DNA from: Daldinia sp. FL1419
Lineage: Eukaryota > Ascomycota > Sordariomycetes > Xylariales > Hypoxylaceae
Direction of reading: 5' to 3'
Length of the DNA: 64,000 bases
Assembly (NCBI GenBank): GCA_025201765.1
Contig: MU623366.1
Coordinates: 124,001-188,000, forward strand
The position numbers and the translations under genes were made by a program. Below the pieces are notes generated by a model, which saw only the letters and a list, made by a program, of their open reading frames with translations, made no database searches and was not told the DNA's origin. The stretch's first letter is position 1, and every line of letters starts with the position of its first letter. Of the stretch, positions 1-10,709 are shown piece after piece.

Positions 1-332
1 GAAATGCTCTCTTCGTTGGTATGATCTACTCCGGTATGGCTGCTATCTTCATCTCGTACTGCTCCGCGTGGTGCATCCGAGTTACGTCTTCCACCACCTA
101 CTCCATGGTCGGAGCTCTCAACAAGCTCCCGATCGCCGTCAGTGGTCTCATCTTCTTCTCCGCACCTGTCACCGTGGGTAGCGTTTCAGCTATTCTTATC
201 GGTTTCATCAGCGGTATCGTGTACGCCTGGGCCAAGGTACGACAGATGCAGGTAGCCAAGAACTCGCTGCCGACTACCCAGCCCACTATGAGCGCAAGCT
301 CTCAGAGCAACCGCGATGCCGCCAACTCGTAA
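1..332 (+). CDS. VRG4: GDP-mannose transporter, C-terminal part (5' truncated by window)
   Basis: This is the 3' end of a nucleotide-sugar transporter that carries GDP-mannose into the Golgi lumen for mannosylation of glycoproteins and cell-wall mannan. The frame is open from the window edge (codons from base 3 read NALFVG, then MIYSGM) to the TAA at 330-332, so the start lies upstream. The visible part holds about three hydrophobic helices and the GALNK motif (in [15 protein letters not shown]), the nucleotide-sugar binding signature of the Vrg4/GmtA family. A short polar cytosolic tail rich in S, T, Q and N follows, as in fungal homologues. No intron is visible in this part. The gene is convergent with the next one. 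The family assignment is strong; the missing N-terminal part cannot be judged. Confidence 0.9.
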   Translation, partial: NALFVGMIYSGMAAIFISYCSAWCIRVTSSTTYSMVGALNKLPIAVSGLIFFSAPVTVGSVSAILIGFISGIVYAWAKVRQMQVAKNSLPTTQPTMSASSQSNRDAANS

Positions 333-1476
333 GCGAGAGCGGCGGTGCTTTCTACGAGCTTTGCGGCGAGGTTCTTGGCACCGATAGCTTGGCCACTTCG
401 TGCCAGTGCAATTCTGAACGAGGTGGCAAATAATGGAGGAGCAGCCTCCCTCGAGTCGGCCAGCGTCACTGTATAATATCTATCCCATCCCCATCCCCAT
501 CCCTTTCGACTCGGTGGTGCCAGACGGACGGGCCGATGATAAAATTTTCTGGTATAGACTTTTTAACTTATAATGAGAACACGGAGCTCTACGGACTACG
601 GGGAAGAGGGAAGGTCACATTCCATCATCATTCACGATCAATCATCATTAGTCATCATCATATTGTTTTGGACGGCGCAAGAATTTAGGACCCGAAAACC
701 CTCTCCATCCCTTCCCCCCCACCCCCTTACCAACCCCCTTTCTGCCCTTATCATGTCATTGTGGTTGCTTTTAATTTATAGGGAGGGTATTAAGCATTGT
801 TCGTGCCTATACGCACGTCGTGTAGTGGGTAGTCTAAAAACCTCTATACCATGCGTGCATGTTGAATCAAATCGATGTTGGGGGTGGAAATAAGAAGGGA
901 AAGGGGGGGAAGGGAGCATGTCACATACAAATACCATATGCGTACGAACGTACGAGCTGGTCTATCTGAGCAGTCGTAATACACTAAAGCAACTACTTAT
1001 TGGCTTACGAGTTAATCATATAGAGATGGCTAGGTCTTTAATGTTTCTGATGTGGGCGTTGTAAAGGGGCAATGTGATGAGGTCAAGATAGAAATGACTC
1101 AACTACCTACCTTAATGACTACATAAATGTCTAGGTACCTAATGTTTTTTAAGTATAATTTGTGTATTTAGTTCGATGTTTTGATTTTTCATTCATTTTG
1201 ACTTGATTTTGAAAATATCCCCTTTTCTCATATCCCACCTAGCCGTTGATGTATCCCATGGTCTTATCCGCCCCTTTTCTCATAGAAAAAGAAAGGGAAA
1301 TAAAATTCCGCTCACTCTATCTCACCAAGGCAGTCAATTTTCACTGCCGTTCCTTATCCTGATGCTAATTCAATCTCAAACTATCCTGGGCACCTAAGCA
1401 TCCAAATTTACCCACACCTACCTTGTGATAGAGCGGTATCTGCACAAGATGTGTCCTTTACCACTCCCCCATTCAG
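333..1476. other. intergenic region between convergent genes
   Basis: About 1.1 kb without a supported gene. It should hold the 3' UTRs of the flanking convergent genes. It contains homopolymer and simple runs (C-rich near 713-728, G-rich near 901-910) and a CTAGGTACCTA palindrome near 1131-1141. Short open frames here have no recognisable features. Confidence 0.6.
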
Positions 1477-3792
1477 CTATACCATAGGACCAATTTTAAC
1501 ACCCCCTATCGATATACAACCGTCGGTTGCCAGCATCCCTATCCCTCCGCCGGGATACTGTGAGTCGCGTGCCGAGAGCTCGGTTTTGCCGACCCGGGCA
1601 TATAGTAAGTCACCCGATACCTTCAAAGTCACGCTGTACGAAGCGTCATACTGCCAGTCGAACTCAACGCTGGCTAATTCTATCCGTTCTTCATCCAAGG
1701 CTTTGACTAGGGCAATCCGCTTTACGGAATCGCTACTGTTGATATCGCCCTTCTGAAAGAGTAGCGCGTAGTACCTATTCAGCCCTCGCACCCGCACGGC
1801 AACACCGACTGTCCCGCCAAGCTTGACGACGAGGTTCCTAAATATGGCTCTGTAATCTGACCAATCTCGTGTGCCGTAGCTGACAAGCCCTTCGCCTTGA
1901 TCCTGGGATACAACGAACGCACCGAAGGAAATATCAAACATATCGGCACTGCTGACGAAAGAACGCTTGAAGAAGGACCTTGGCCCGTCTCGGTCATCGC
2001 CTGGTTCAAGGACTAGAGTTGGAGTACCATCCCACTGGAGTTTTTCCAGCCATACATCCACATTATCTGAGCTAGTTATGCCCACAGCCTGAATTGGCTG
2101 GCAGCCTAGACTTTCAGGAATCTTCCATTGCACGACCGCGGATCGATCCGTAGTGAAATTAGCTCGGGTCCCGATAATATTTTCTAGTTCATCCTTTGAC
2201 GTATACACTCTTAGTGCCAGGTGCACAGACTTCCAGTATTTTTTAATTCGCATGGACGCGGTGAGGACCTGTCCCGGATATATTAAAGGCGAGGCCGACA
2301 GCTCATATGAGTGCATAAGGTCAAGATCGGGCGGTGTGAAGGTATCTGTCATCACATATGGTGTTCCGCTGTATGTGAATTTAATAAGTAACCCAGATTT
2401 TTTCACGTTATCGATGGCTTTTTTGATAGTTGACATAGACTTGGAGCCCTCTGTTATATATTGGAATCCTTGCACGCTCCCTGGAAGGCTGAAGTGGAAC
2501 TGTGCGCCGCCCTTTGGAGGTGTGAGTGTATCTTCGCCGGCGAGCTTTCGGCCTGCATTTACAATATCGTAAGCGACATTCGAGGCATTGTTGATTGAGT
2601 ATCCACCGTCTGCGCTCGAGATCAGGACACGATCAGCCAGTGGCCCTCGCCAGTCGCAAACTTCCCCAATACCGTTTTCCTTGGGGTCAAGTGCCGTCAG
2701 CCCGTGCATGATAGCAACCAAGCACCCGATGTTTCCAGAATTACAATCTGTATCCCAGCCGCACGTATTAACAACGTGCATGGCTTCGGCAAAGTCATTC
2801 CCAGCGTAGATTAACGACATGATCATGATGCCGTGGTTCGGTACCACATGACAAATTCCTGGGAACTTATCATACCCATACTTCTTCTCGATCCTTTGAC
2901 GTGTATACATCCAGTCATCGTCATCCTCACACCAGGTGCGTACATCTTCAATGAGCGTTGCTATTAGTGAGTCCGAAGGTATGAATTTGAGCCCGGTATC
3001 CAAAAGGTGGTCGACGTCCTTGGAGATAAATGCTTCAGCCTCCATGGCTGCCCATAGCTGCGCTGCGTATAGAGCTTCTCCGTCGTGACTCACCGAGGCT
3101 GCTGCTCCCGCGAGCTGGACGGCTAAAGCGGGATTCCCTGGTGCGGCCATGGCAAAGCCATCAATAAATATCTGAGCACCGATCTGCTCGGCGATGGTAC
3201 GACCGTTTGTTTGGATAGAGCCGCTATGTGGTGCCTTGATTCCCTTCCGTAAGTTCAAGAAAGCTGTGTGTTCAGTTGACATGCCGTTACCACCCCACCA
3301 AAAGACGGTACGGTTTTTGATCACGTTATTGAGCCATGTCTTACCGACCTGTTCGGCGCTAATAGGGCACTCCTGTGAGGATTCTGGGGAAGCCAATGTG
3401 TCCGGGGTTCCTGGTGCTTCAGAGGCTTCCGGTGTCTCTTGGCCTTCCGTGATATCCATATTGTCTTCGCTCCCATCGTGAGTTTCCTGACTCTGAACGC
3501 GATTGTGGATGGGGTTGTAATGTTCCTCCAGCGCCTTTATAAACGTAAAGGTGCCAGAGATATCATCATCCGTGACAACAATAGGTAATCCAAGCTTGTT
3601 ATTGACATAGTAACGGACATGCCCTAGCTCGGATAGTATACGCTGATGTGTCCATCCCTCGAAAGGGCGACCCATGTACACACCGATTATTTTCCCGAGG
3701 ACACCAGCGTAAACTCTTTCGAGGTAATCCTTTGGAAGAGGAGAGATAATGTCCTTTACTTCCTTGTATACTTCCTCTTTTTGTTCATGCAT
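1477..3792 (-). CDS. ADP-ribosylglycohydrolase-family protein with C-terminal beta-rich extension
   Basis: Intronless gene of 771 aa. The N-terminal about 400 residues belong to the ADP-ribosylglycohydrolase (ARH/DraG) fold, whose members cleave ADP-ribose from proteins or small molecules using two Mg ions. Visible motifs are AGVLGKIIGVYMGRPFEGW (residues about 29-47), TDDDISGTF (about 74-82) and CGWDTDCNSGNIG (about 340), the last two being the metal-binding clusters. In the first motif the usual Asp of GDxxG is replaced by Tyr (GVYMG). An acidic, Glu/Pro/Ser-rich insert (about residues 90-150) interrupts the catalytic domain and is probably a disordered loop. The last about 350 residues look beta-rich, resembling laminin-G/concanavalin-like regions seen in secreted or wall proteins, but I see no signal peptide. 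The start ATG at 3792 precedes the first conserved helix by a normal distance. The actual substrate is unknown. Confidence 0.85.
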   Translation of the reverse strand: MHEQKEEVYKEVKDIISPLPKDYLERVYAGVLGKIIGVYMGRPFEGWTHQRILSELGHVRYYVNNKLGLPIVVTDDDISGTFTFIKALEEHYNPIHNRVQSQETHDGSEDNMDITEGQETPEASEAPGTPDTLASPESSQECPISAEQVGKTWLNNVIKNRTVFWWGGNGMSTEHTAFLNLRKGIKAPHSGSIQTNGRTIAEQIGAQIFIDGFAMAAPGNPALAVQLAGAAASVSHDGEALYAAQLWAAMEAEAFISKDVDHLLDTGLKFIPSDSLIATLIEDVRTWCEDDDDWMYTRQRIEKKYGYDKFPGICHVVPNHGIMIMSLIYAGNDFAEAMHVVNTCGWDTDCNSGNIGCLVAIMHGLTALDPKENGIGEVCDWRGPLADRVLISSADGGYSINNASNVAYDIVNAGRKLAGEDTLTPPKGGAQFHFSLPGSVQGFQYITEGSKSMSTIKKAIDNVKKSGLLIKFTYSGTPYVMTDTFTPPDLDLMHSYELSASPLIYPGQVLTASMRIKKYWKSVHLALRVYTSKDELENIIGTRANFTTDRSAVVQWKIPESLGCQPIQAVGITSSDNVDVWLEKLQWDGTPTLVLEPGDDRDGPRSFFKRSFVSSADMFDISFGAFVVSQDQGEGLVSYGTRDWSDYRAIFRNLVVKLGGTVGVAVRVRGLNRYYALLFQKGDINSSDSVKRIALVKALDEERIELASVEFDWQYDASYSVTLKVSGDLLYARVGKTELSARDSQYPGGGIGMLATDGCISIGGVKIGPMV

Positions 3793-3836
3793 CTTCGATG
3801 CGATTTTTTGGAGAAGCTGACGAAGAAGTTGAATGG

Positions 3837-3895
3837 GAGAAGAGGATGGAAAGGATGGAAAGGATGGAAAAGATGGAAAGGAAGAAGAAGAAAAG
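3837..3895. repeat. purine-rich GGATGGAAA short tandem repeat
   Basis: About four imperfect copies of a 9-nt unit (GGATGGAAA) followed by GAAGAAGAAGAA, lying 45-100 nt upstream of the ADP-ribosylglycohydrolase start. On that gene's strand it is a pyrimidine tract in the 5' leader, a common feature of fungal promoters. Confidence 0.6.
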
Positions 3896-4689
3896 TGAAC
3901 TTGTGAAATCCGCGCGTGAAGTTTTAACGCGTAGTTGCCTATAATACGGTGTATACGGTGTAAACGGTACCTATACCTACCCTATACATCCATGCATTCG
4001 TCCATGTATACTGCATACTTCCCGCCTCAGGTGATAGGGGATACCTATTAGCTAATGTATGTGCTGCTTCCTGCACCCCACCCTCTCGTTACGCGATTTA
4101 GGCAGCTACAGGGCAGTTGCCGTAGCTACTATATTATGGATGTGTGAGTGTGATACCATTGGAAGGAGAGACTTGATATATGATATTATATGATACATCG
4201 GTGGAGTTTCGTTTGAGAAGGAACCTTAGTCAAGACTGACGAAACGCAAGAGGTAATCATTGGCTGTTACGGGCATTACGTATAAATGACCTTTACCCGG
4301 GGATACTCTTACCTGTAAACCTAGGTAGGTATGCAGGTAAGTACGCAGGTAGGTACGCAGGTAGGTAAGGTAGGTATACCTATGCTTCAGTACTAGTAGA
4401 GTACCTATGCAAGTTTCGTAAATTTAGGCACGTTTAGTACATAGGACGAGAGAGGCAAGGCGATGGAATAAAATAATTGTGTTTTGTAAATCCATTCTAC
4501 CTTACAGATTTACCACCAAATACAATTGGCTGTACCAGAAAACCCCAAAACGCCGTTGATGCATGCCGTCGATACAAGCCCCATGGATCTTTTGCCCTCC
4601 TGCTTTTAGTCCACGCGTGCGCATTATCATGTCTAATTTAATGGGTATCCACCGGTAATCATCGTGTCGAGTTAGCCATATTTGACTTC
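3896..4689. other. intergenic region with GGTA-rich minisatellite
   Basis: Holds the upstream region of the ADP-ribosylglycohydrolase gene and the 3' end of eIF3e. From 4318 to 4382 there is a degenerate tandem array of CAGGTAGGTA-like units (CCTAGGTAGGTATGCAGGTA and variants). No open frame with coding character was seen. Confidence 0.6.
4318..4382. repeat. degenerate GCAGGTAGGTA minisatellite
   Basis: Five or six imperfect copies of a roughly 10-nt unit, (G/C)CAGGTAGGTA, starting from a CCTAGGTAGGTA core. It belongs to the same sequence family as the TACCTAGGTA palindromes scattered between genes in this window. Confidence 0.6.
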
Positions 4690-6043
4690 TTATCTTGCGA
4701 CGGCTGCGCTAAGCACCTGTGTACGGAAGAAGCCTCCCTTGGTGCGTTCGATGACTTGCTGGTAAACAGAGCTCGGCGGATGGTTCATGACGACTGTGCC
4801 CTCCTTATAGTCGATCTTGGCGTCGACCCTCGTATCGCGGATTAGGTTTACGATCCACTTCTCGCCCTCATCTTCACCAAGCCCTAGACGTGCGCTTAGG
4901 TCCTTGATGTCGATACGAGCGTGAATCTTACAGTAGCTCTCCGAGATAAGATGCCGTGCAGCGTCGACAAAAACATCAGCAGCGGAGAACAGGAAGAAGT
5001 CCGAGCGCAGGATCTCCTCAGCGAGGGAAAGCTGCCGTTGCGCTTCCTCGAAGTCGAAGTCGATGTAGAGAGCTCGGACAAAATCGGTCACTGGGTCGGT
5101 GTATTCATACGCCTCTTGCTTAACTATGCGAATGATATCCTTGAGCTGCTTCTGGTATTGGCCCGAGTTGCGGGCCCGACTGCGGCCGGTGATAACGGCA
5201 GCGGTGAGATAACGAAGAATCCAGGGACAGCTGGTCTGGATGGTGTTGATGTAGGCGGGGCTGAAGAATAGATCCAAGATGGTGTCGCGGGTGCGATCGT
5301 CGTTAAAGAGAGGGAATAACGCCCAGTGAATAAGCCAGGTGCGTTGGCTTAGCTGGGCTAAGGGGTTGTTGAAAAGCTTGGTGTCAATATTCTCCTTGAC
5401 CTTATTCAACTCTTCGACACTGCCTTCCCAGTTCGTAGTCAGAATTTCAGATGCGAACTTTCCCCACGTTGCAGCGGCGACCTTGTCATTATCGGTAGAA
5501 AGTACACGAAACTGATATAAAAGATCGGCAGCGGCAGCATAGTTACCGCAGCTGTACTGGAAGTTGCCAAAGTCATACAGCGCGTTGACCATTTCGGTGG
5601 TGACCTGAAAGAGAGATTAGGACCCAAGCAGAAACGATGAGATATCGTAAGGGGCTTATACATACGCCGTGCTCGTTTTTAAGGAATTCGAGGTTGGCAA
5701 CTTTGTCGCTGCGCAGGTTTCCAACAACATCCTCGCGACCCAGTAGATCCACGAGCTTGCTAGTGCTCTCCTCGAACTGCTCTAGACGCGTGATAACCTT
5801 CTGTCGCTTGTCGTTAAACTCGGCGGGTGGCTGGTCTAGTCCTTCGAGTTCCGCCTTGAGGTTGCCGACGAAATCGGTCATATTGGTGGTCTTGAGAAGT
5901 TCATATTTAGCCTTAGTTATAGCGAGCACTGCGGCGTCGTCGGCGTCTTCGGGTAGTTGACCTGCGGCGAATTCGAGTAGAGGAAAAACAAGATGACGGT
6001 CCAGGTGACCAATCAACTTGGGTAGAAGATCATATTCAGCCAT
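4690..6043 (-). CDS. int6: eukaryotic translation initiation factor 3 subunit E (eIF3e/Int6)
   Basis: Two exons on the minus strand: 6043-5666 and 5604-4690. The 61-nt intron (donor GTATGT, acceptor CAG) restores [16 protein letters not shown] and gives 430 aa, close to the usual about 440. eIF3e is part of the eIF3 scaffold that binds the 40S subunit. The N-terminal eIF3e domain ([20 protein letters not shown], residues 1-20) and the C-terminal PCI domain (about residues 230-400, with the typical [18 protein letters not shown] segment near the end) are both recognisable. Divergent from IMG2 with 591 nt between the start codons. A second eIF3 subunit gene, eIF3k, starts at the other end of the window. 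The assignment is very secure. Confidence 0.95.
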
Positions 6044-6634
6044 GTTGACTGTCGATAAAAATTATGCTTGGAATTCCAAGAATTTTTGGCGACTTTATGT
6101 GGGATTAGTGGTGGGTGTTAAAAATGGAAAATAACTGAGGCTAACAGAGTTGCTGAAAATTGAAAATTATCACCAATGTATGTAACCTAATTGTTTGGAG
6201 GGGCAGCAGTAGTTATTCCTTAATTCCTTAGACCCGTGGACCGCATATGTGGTTTTGGTTTGACGAGGGCCACAACGAATAATTCTAAAAAAGTGGATTG
6301 TGGGACAACTCCCGCATTTATCGATAAGACTTGATAGTCAGGATAGTCCGGATTTTAGACGCCAAGAGGAAGCAACTTACCAAGAGGGCAGGGAGCAGCT
6401 GCTTAGTACCTTTTCCGATATTCAACCGGACTAGGTCAGTTCCAGGTATAGGTACCTGTGTACTATGTACATGTGGTCAATACAGTGTATAATAATTTTG
6501 CACTGTTTCGCCGCCGATAGCTGATATCACTAAAAAAGTTCCAAGGCTTAACTTTTTGCGATTTACTATCGACAATTGACGATTGTCGCAGTTGGCCTTG
6601 GTTTTCCACATAAACGTCTACCTTAGCCGCAACC
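6044..6634. other. divergent promoter region eIF3e / IMG2
   Basis: 591 nt between two divergently transcribed housekeeping genes. It must contain both promoters, but I see no canonical TATA box on either side. An AT-rich stretch lies near 6480-6560. Confidence 0.5.
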
Positions 6635-7199
6635 ATGCAGCTGTTAACCAGAACTCTACGGCACCTTGCCGCCCGCCCTGCGCTATTATCGACGCCCTTG
6701 GTGCGATTCGCCTTACCTATTCGCACGCGATGCCTCTCCATGTCAACTTCGACTCCGGTGGGCGAATCCCCAAGCCTCTCCGAACCCATTCCGCCCGTAC
6801 CACCCATACCAAACCATACTGCTCCCTCTACTGCTCCCTCTACTACCGAAACAGAACAAGCAGGCCCCGATTCCGAACCAAAGGTACTGCCATATCACGT
6901 ATCTAGGAATAAGCTCAACAACCTAGCCGTGTATCATAAGGCTAAGAGGGGCGGAAATCTAAAGATTACAATGCTCAAGAGAGGGAAGGGTGATTTACAA
7001 GCATTGAAGCATGACATTCAAGAAGCGTTGAGGCTTAAAGAGGGCGACATATCCGTTCATAATCTTACCGGACATATTATCTTAAGGGTGAGTTAGTATC
7101 TTCCAAAGCCAATTTCACTTCTTTATACTAATAAGGCCCTCTCACTAGGGTCATATGAAGCAGCAAGTTCTTAACTTCCTTCATACTATGGGTTTCTGA
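6635..7199 (+). CDS. IMG2: mitochondrial large ribosomal subunit protein mL49 (Img2)
   Basis: Two exons, 6635-7087 and 7149-7199, joined across a 61-nt intron (GTGAGT...CACTAG) to give 167 aa. The unspliced frame would stop at once after ILRVS; splicing yields HIILRGHMKQQVLNFLHTMGF, the normal family ending in which the last helix closes with GF. The N-terminus is rich in Arg, Leu, Ala and Ser with no acidic residue for about 40 positions, a clear mitochondrial targeting peptide, followed by a Pro/Thr/Ser linker. The conserved Img2 domain begins at PYHVSRNKLNNLAVYHKAKR. The protein is a structural component of the mitoribosome, needed for mitochondrial translation. Confidence 0.93.
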
Positions 7200-7588
7200 G
7201 AAAGCCGAGGGAGTGGCGATGATATAGACGTAGCGCCATGCTATCAGACTACACCCACTCGAAGAAGTAGGGTGAGATGGCAACGAAGGAGCACGTATGG
7301 ATATACAAGCGAGGAGAAGAATAGTATAGACAGGCTTTACCTGTCTTGAAGTAATAGGTCGAGTCGAGACTTGCCCGCATCTAGGGACATCGGTTATATA
7401 GTATTCCGAAAGTCAACTCTCACCTACACATGTACATATATGTACAAGGATCCATGAGCTATCGAGCCATCAAAAAAGGGGCTCGCGCATGCATGTATAA
7501 AACTATATAAAAATCAAGCCAACTTACTCCCCACCCCCTTTCATATTCCAGTACAGTCCGGTCTCTAGTCTACTAATCACTACCCAAG
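7200..7588. other. 3' intergenic region between convergent genes
   Basis: 389 nt between the ends of IMG2 and the convergent PLP enzyme gene. I see only UTR-like sequence, with no open frame or repeat of note. Confidence 0.5.
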
Positions 7589-8743
7589 CTATTTGGATGG
7601 CATAGCGTATTCTCTAGGCCCTTCGGTACAGTATAGAACTACGATCGAAGAATCGTCCAGCCCCAGTTCCTGTTTCGTGTCCGCACATGCTCTCCTAAGC
7701 GCAGCAAGAGTGGCAGCGCCGCAAGGCCCGGCGTGTATACCGCGATCTTCTAGCTCCTGAACTGCGTTATGCGCCTCCAAGTCCGTCACTGCGATACTGG
7801 CGTCTACGCCGTCTCTAAGTATGGGCCATGCGGTGGTAGATAGTGTACCACAGTTCATTCCACACATGATAGTATCTTCCGTCGGCACCGGAACGCCTTT
7901 TCCAGCTTTGAGCGATTCTAAAAGGCAGGCTGCGGTCGTGGGCTCGACGGAAAAGACCTTTGCCAAGCCGAAGTCTTTCCTCCAGGAGGCGCTCTTGAAG
8001 TGTGCTGTGACGGCCTCTCCTATAGATCCAGCGCCAACAGGGACGATCGCATGGGTGGCCGGCTTTCCACCAGTAAACTCCAGCATTTGACGATCAGACT
8101 CCGCTAACATTGTGCTATACCCCTGGACGAAATACTCCGGTACAATATCGAACCCTTCTACACTAACATCTAGAATTAAGATCGTCTTATCGCTAGCTTC
8201 GGCCTCCCGTTGCGCCACTGGTATCACATCATCGTAGCTCCCCTCCACCTCGATAACTTCGGCACCTTCGCTCCTAATCTTGTTCCGGGTCTGCTCGTCC
8301 ATATACTTGGGCACGAACACTTTCGTAGGAATGCCCATAATCTTCGCGGCCATCCGCGACACGGCCCGGCCGCAATTCCCTTCTGTAAGTGTCACGACCC
8401 GGACTCCTGCCTCCTGAGCCTTGGCGCCCACATCCGCAAGGGGCGCGCTCCCGTCCGACACAGATAAACCCAGATGCGATCCTACGGCGCGGTACACGGC
8501 CCACGATGCGCCTAGGATCTTGAAAGCTGGTAGACCGAATCGGTTGGATTCGTCCTTTAGGAGTACGTTCCCGAGGCCTAGTTCTGCCGCTAGGTCCGGC
8601 AGAGCATGTAGTCGTGTCTCGTTGTAGTCTGGCAGAGTCTTGTGGAATGCGAGGATGGCTCCCTCCTGACTCCCGTTTTGCGCCGCGGCGGGTTCGTATA
8701 CCCACTCTTGCGCCGTGGGATTTAGATGGATTAACGGCGACAT
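7589..8743 (-). CDS. diaminopropionate ammonia-lyase-like PLP enzyme (fold type II)
   Basis: Intronless gene, 384 aa. It belongs to the tryptophan-synthase-beta/threonine-dehydratase superfamily of PLP enzymes. The segment LLKDESNRFGLPAFKILGAS (residues 61-80) is typical of diaminopropionate ammonia-lyase, and Lys75 is the expected Schiff-base lysine. The glycine-rich phosphate loop is VPVGAGSIGEAV, and a C-terminal CTEGP segment resembles the CxxGP region of the family. These enzymes eliminate ammonia from 2,3-diaminopropionate or D/L-serine to give pyruvate; here the preferred amino acid is unknown. The protein lacks any targeting signal, so it is probably cytosolic. Convergent with IMG2. 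Alternative reading: another threonine/serine dehydratase-like enzyme of the same fold. Confidence 0.85.
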   Translation of the reverse strand: MSPLIHLNPTAQEWVYEPAAAQNGSQEGAILAFHKTLPDYNETRLHALPDLAAELGLGNVLLKDESNRFGLPAFKILGASWAVYRAVGSHLGLSVSDGSAPLADVGAKAQEAGVRVVTLTEGNCGRAVSRMAAKIMGIPTKVFVPKYMDEQTRNKIRSEGAEVIEVEGSYDDVIPVAQREAEASDKTILILDVSVEGFDIVPEYFVQGYSTMLAESDRQMLEFTGGKPATHAIVPVGAGSIGEAVTAHFKSASWRKDFGLAKVFSVEPTTAACLLESLKAGKGVPVPTEDTIMCGMNCGTLSTTAWPILRDGVDASIAVTDLEAHNAVQELEDRGIHAGPCGAATLAALRRACADTKQELGLDDSSIVVLYCTEGPREYAMPSK

Positions 8744-8842
8744 GATAACACTTATTAAATGTTCTTTTCCCAGAGATCAAATATTGCTATAGCTACCTAC
8801 TTACATATTTAGCGACTCGGGATGATAGAGCTCTTTTATTCT

Positions 8843-8858
8843 TACCTAGGTAGGTACC
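8843..8858. repeat. TACCTAGGTA-family palindrome
   Basis: TACCTAGGTAGGTACC, part of a dispersed intergenic family. Other copies or partial copies: 9708-9725, 21195-21213, 27926-27938 (inside an RRP6 intron), 29617-29627, 34664-34673, 45539-45548, and a shorter one near 1131. Confidence 0.6.
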
Positions 8859-9707
8859 TTTTTTTTTACGATGTCTTCATCAAGTTTACTAATGAGGTAA
8901 CAGCAATTCGTTCGTTCCACAGGTCTGGATGGACCCCACGCCGACGTCGGATCCCGATACGGAGCTTCAAGATATGGGGAACGCCGGTTATACACTTTCG
9001 GGTGTTGTATTGGCGGTGGGGGCGAATGTGGTTTCTTTAAACCCCATCCCGCAAGGATATATCTGCCGTCTAGAGTAGTATTGTAGTATTGTTCAAATCC
9101 CGAAATCTGTCGCATAGATGATGCTAGGTAAGTTAATATATATCGGGAACCGGACCGTAGTATCGGGTCATTTTTGTCGTGAACTCTTCTGCAGCTTTGC
9201 CTCTTCAATACTTACATAGCACGCCCTTCAGTATGTAAATTGGACGTAATTCAATCGTACGAGGACTGAATCGCTCCCGTTTAGCTATAATTAATATCCT
9301 TCAGCCCGGTTTTACGGCGTGGATATATGGTAGGTACTGAGGAATATCACCCCATGTGAAATACCGGCAAGCGATTTCCCGTCCGGACGACGACGTCAGA
9401 AGGCTGATTTAGCACTGCGTTTCTCTATATCCCGAAATCATAAAAAGTCGATACTAGTTGCATATGAAACTTACACGTAAAGACTATGTTCGCATGCCTC
9501 GAGGTAGAATTGACGGGATTCGTGTACCTTAATTTATATTTTCCAGATGATTTTCGTTACCTAGGCCGTCTAATATTTAGCAATTATGTAAATCATTCAT
9601 CCTGTGAATTATATCAATGAATTTGTAGTCAAGTGGATTCTTCCTCAACTATAAGACTGGCCAGAAAGAAGTTACTTTTGACATCTAAGTAGGTAGTAAT
9701 GCCTTGT

Positions 9708-9725
9708 CTAGGTACCTACCTAGGT
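9708..9725. repeat. TACCTAGGTA-family palindrome
   Basis: CTAGGTACCTACCTAGGT, two overlapping palindromes of the dispersed family. Not inside any gene. Confidence 0.6.
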
Positions 9726-10709
9726 GGAGATGTAGAACTTGACCGAGTTGATGTTACTCGACTATAACCAACACCTGTCCTGAAAAAAATAATACCGATA
9801 TTTACCAAATAAGTGTAGCCAACAATAAAGCTGCATTTCCCGCCCCTTTAACTTCTCCTTCCAGACTTTTATCCCGACTAACTATTATTAGCTAATTGTA
9901 TACCTATTGTATTGTCGGACAGATGACAAGCAGGTAAGTATGATGATTGTCTATGTTATTGAGAGTTAGAGATGAAGAACGTAGAGTCATGCTATACCTG
10001 TAATATGTGTCAAAGTAGGTCAAGCATGACCTGCAAATGAATCCTTGATTGCTTCATCTCTAATACTCATCTACCTTGCGCTAAAGCGAGAGGGGGGACT
10101 TTATATTACATAGGGAACAAATCAGTACCTAGATAAAGTGAGGTGGTGGTCACTATTCTAGGATGGCACAAACTAGATGAGTTACTTTTGTGTAGATGAT
10201 CCGGGGCGAAGGGGAGTGCTTGGACGATTACCTAGTTTTTAAACTGTTGCATTGCGCCTCTTTGTTAGCTGCACTGAAGAGTTGTTGGTTTACAAGTAGA
10301 TTATAACAGTCGATAGCTACCTAGGCATCCAAAATATTTAGATAAATTTCTATATATCTTCTCGAGTATATGATATAATTCTCCTCGAGTTAGTAGTCAT
10401 GGCATTCAAACCACCTTGGTAGTCAGCATGTGCATGCCCAAGCCAACCAAGTAGCACTCTGATCTGTGAACTACATGACAAGTTGATATTTTGGATCATA
10501 TTTGTTTTCACCCTAATTGTTAACTCAGTTTACTTAAAGCCGCTTGATGTCTATATGGATTCTTCAAACATTCTTTAACCCTGGGTTTTTTATATTTCCC
10601 ATTAAACATTTACCTGTCAACCATGAACCTAACAGACTAGGTATTACATACGAACCCGCGAACCTAAAGTCGATTTAATTACTATCAAATAGTATAATTC
10701 TTTGCCCTA

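Larger units (their letters stand above)
8744..10709. other. gene-poor intergenic region, left edge of accessory block
   Basis: Nearly 2 kb with no gene I can support. It is AT-richer than the housekeeping flank and holds two TACCTAGGTA-type palindromes (8843-8858; 9708-9725). A GTTCAAATCC box near 9090 looks like a tRNA B box, but no A box or cloverleaf surrounds it. Confidence 0.5.

Noticed and set aside
573..893. 106-codon frame downstream of the GDP-mannose transporter.
   Set aside because: Runs through homopolymer C stretches in the 3' intergenic region; no coding features.
9080..9100. GTTCAAATCC box suggesting a tRNA gene.
   Set aside because: No A box or acceptor-stem pairing at the proper distance on either strand.
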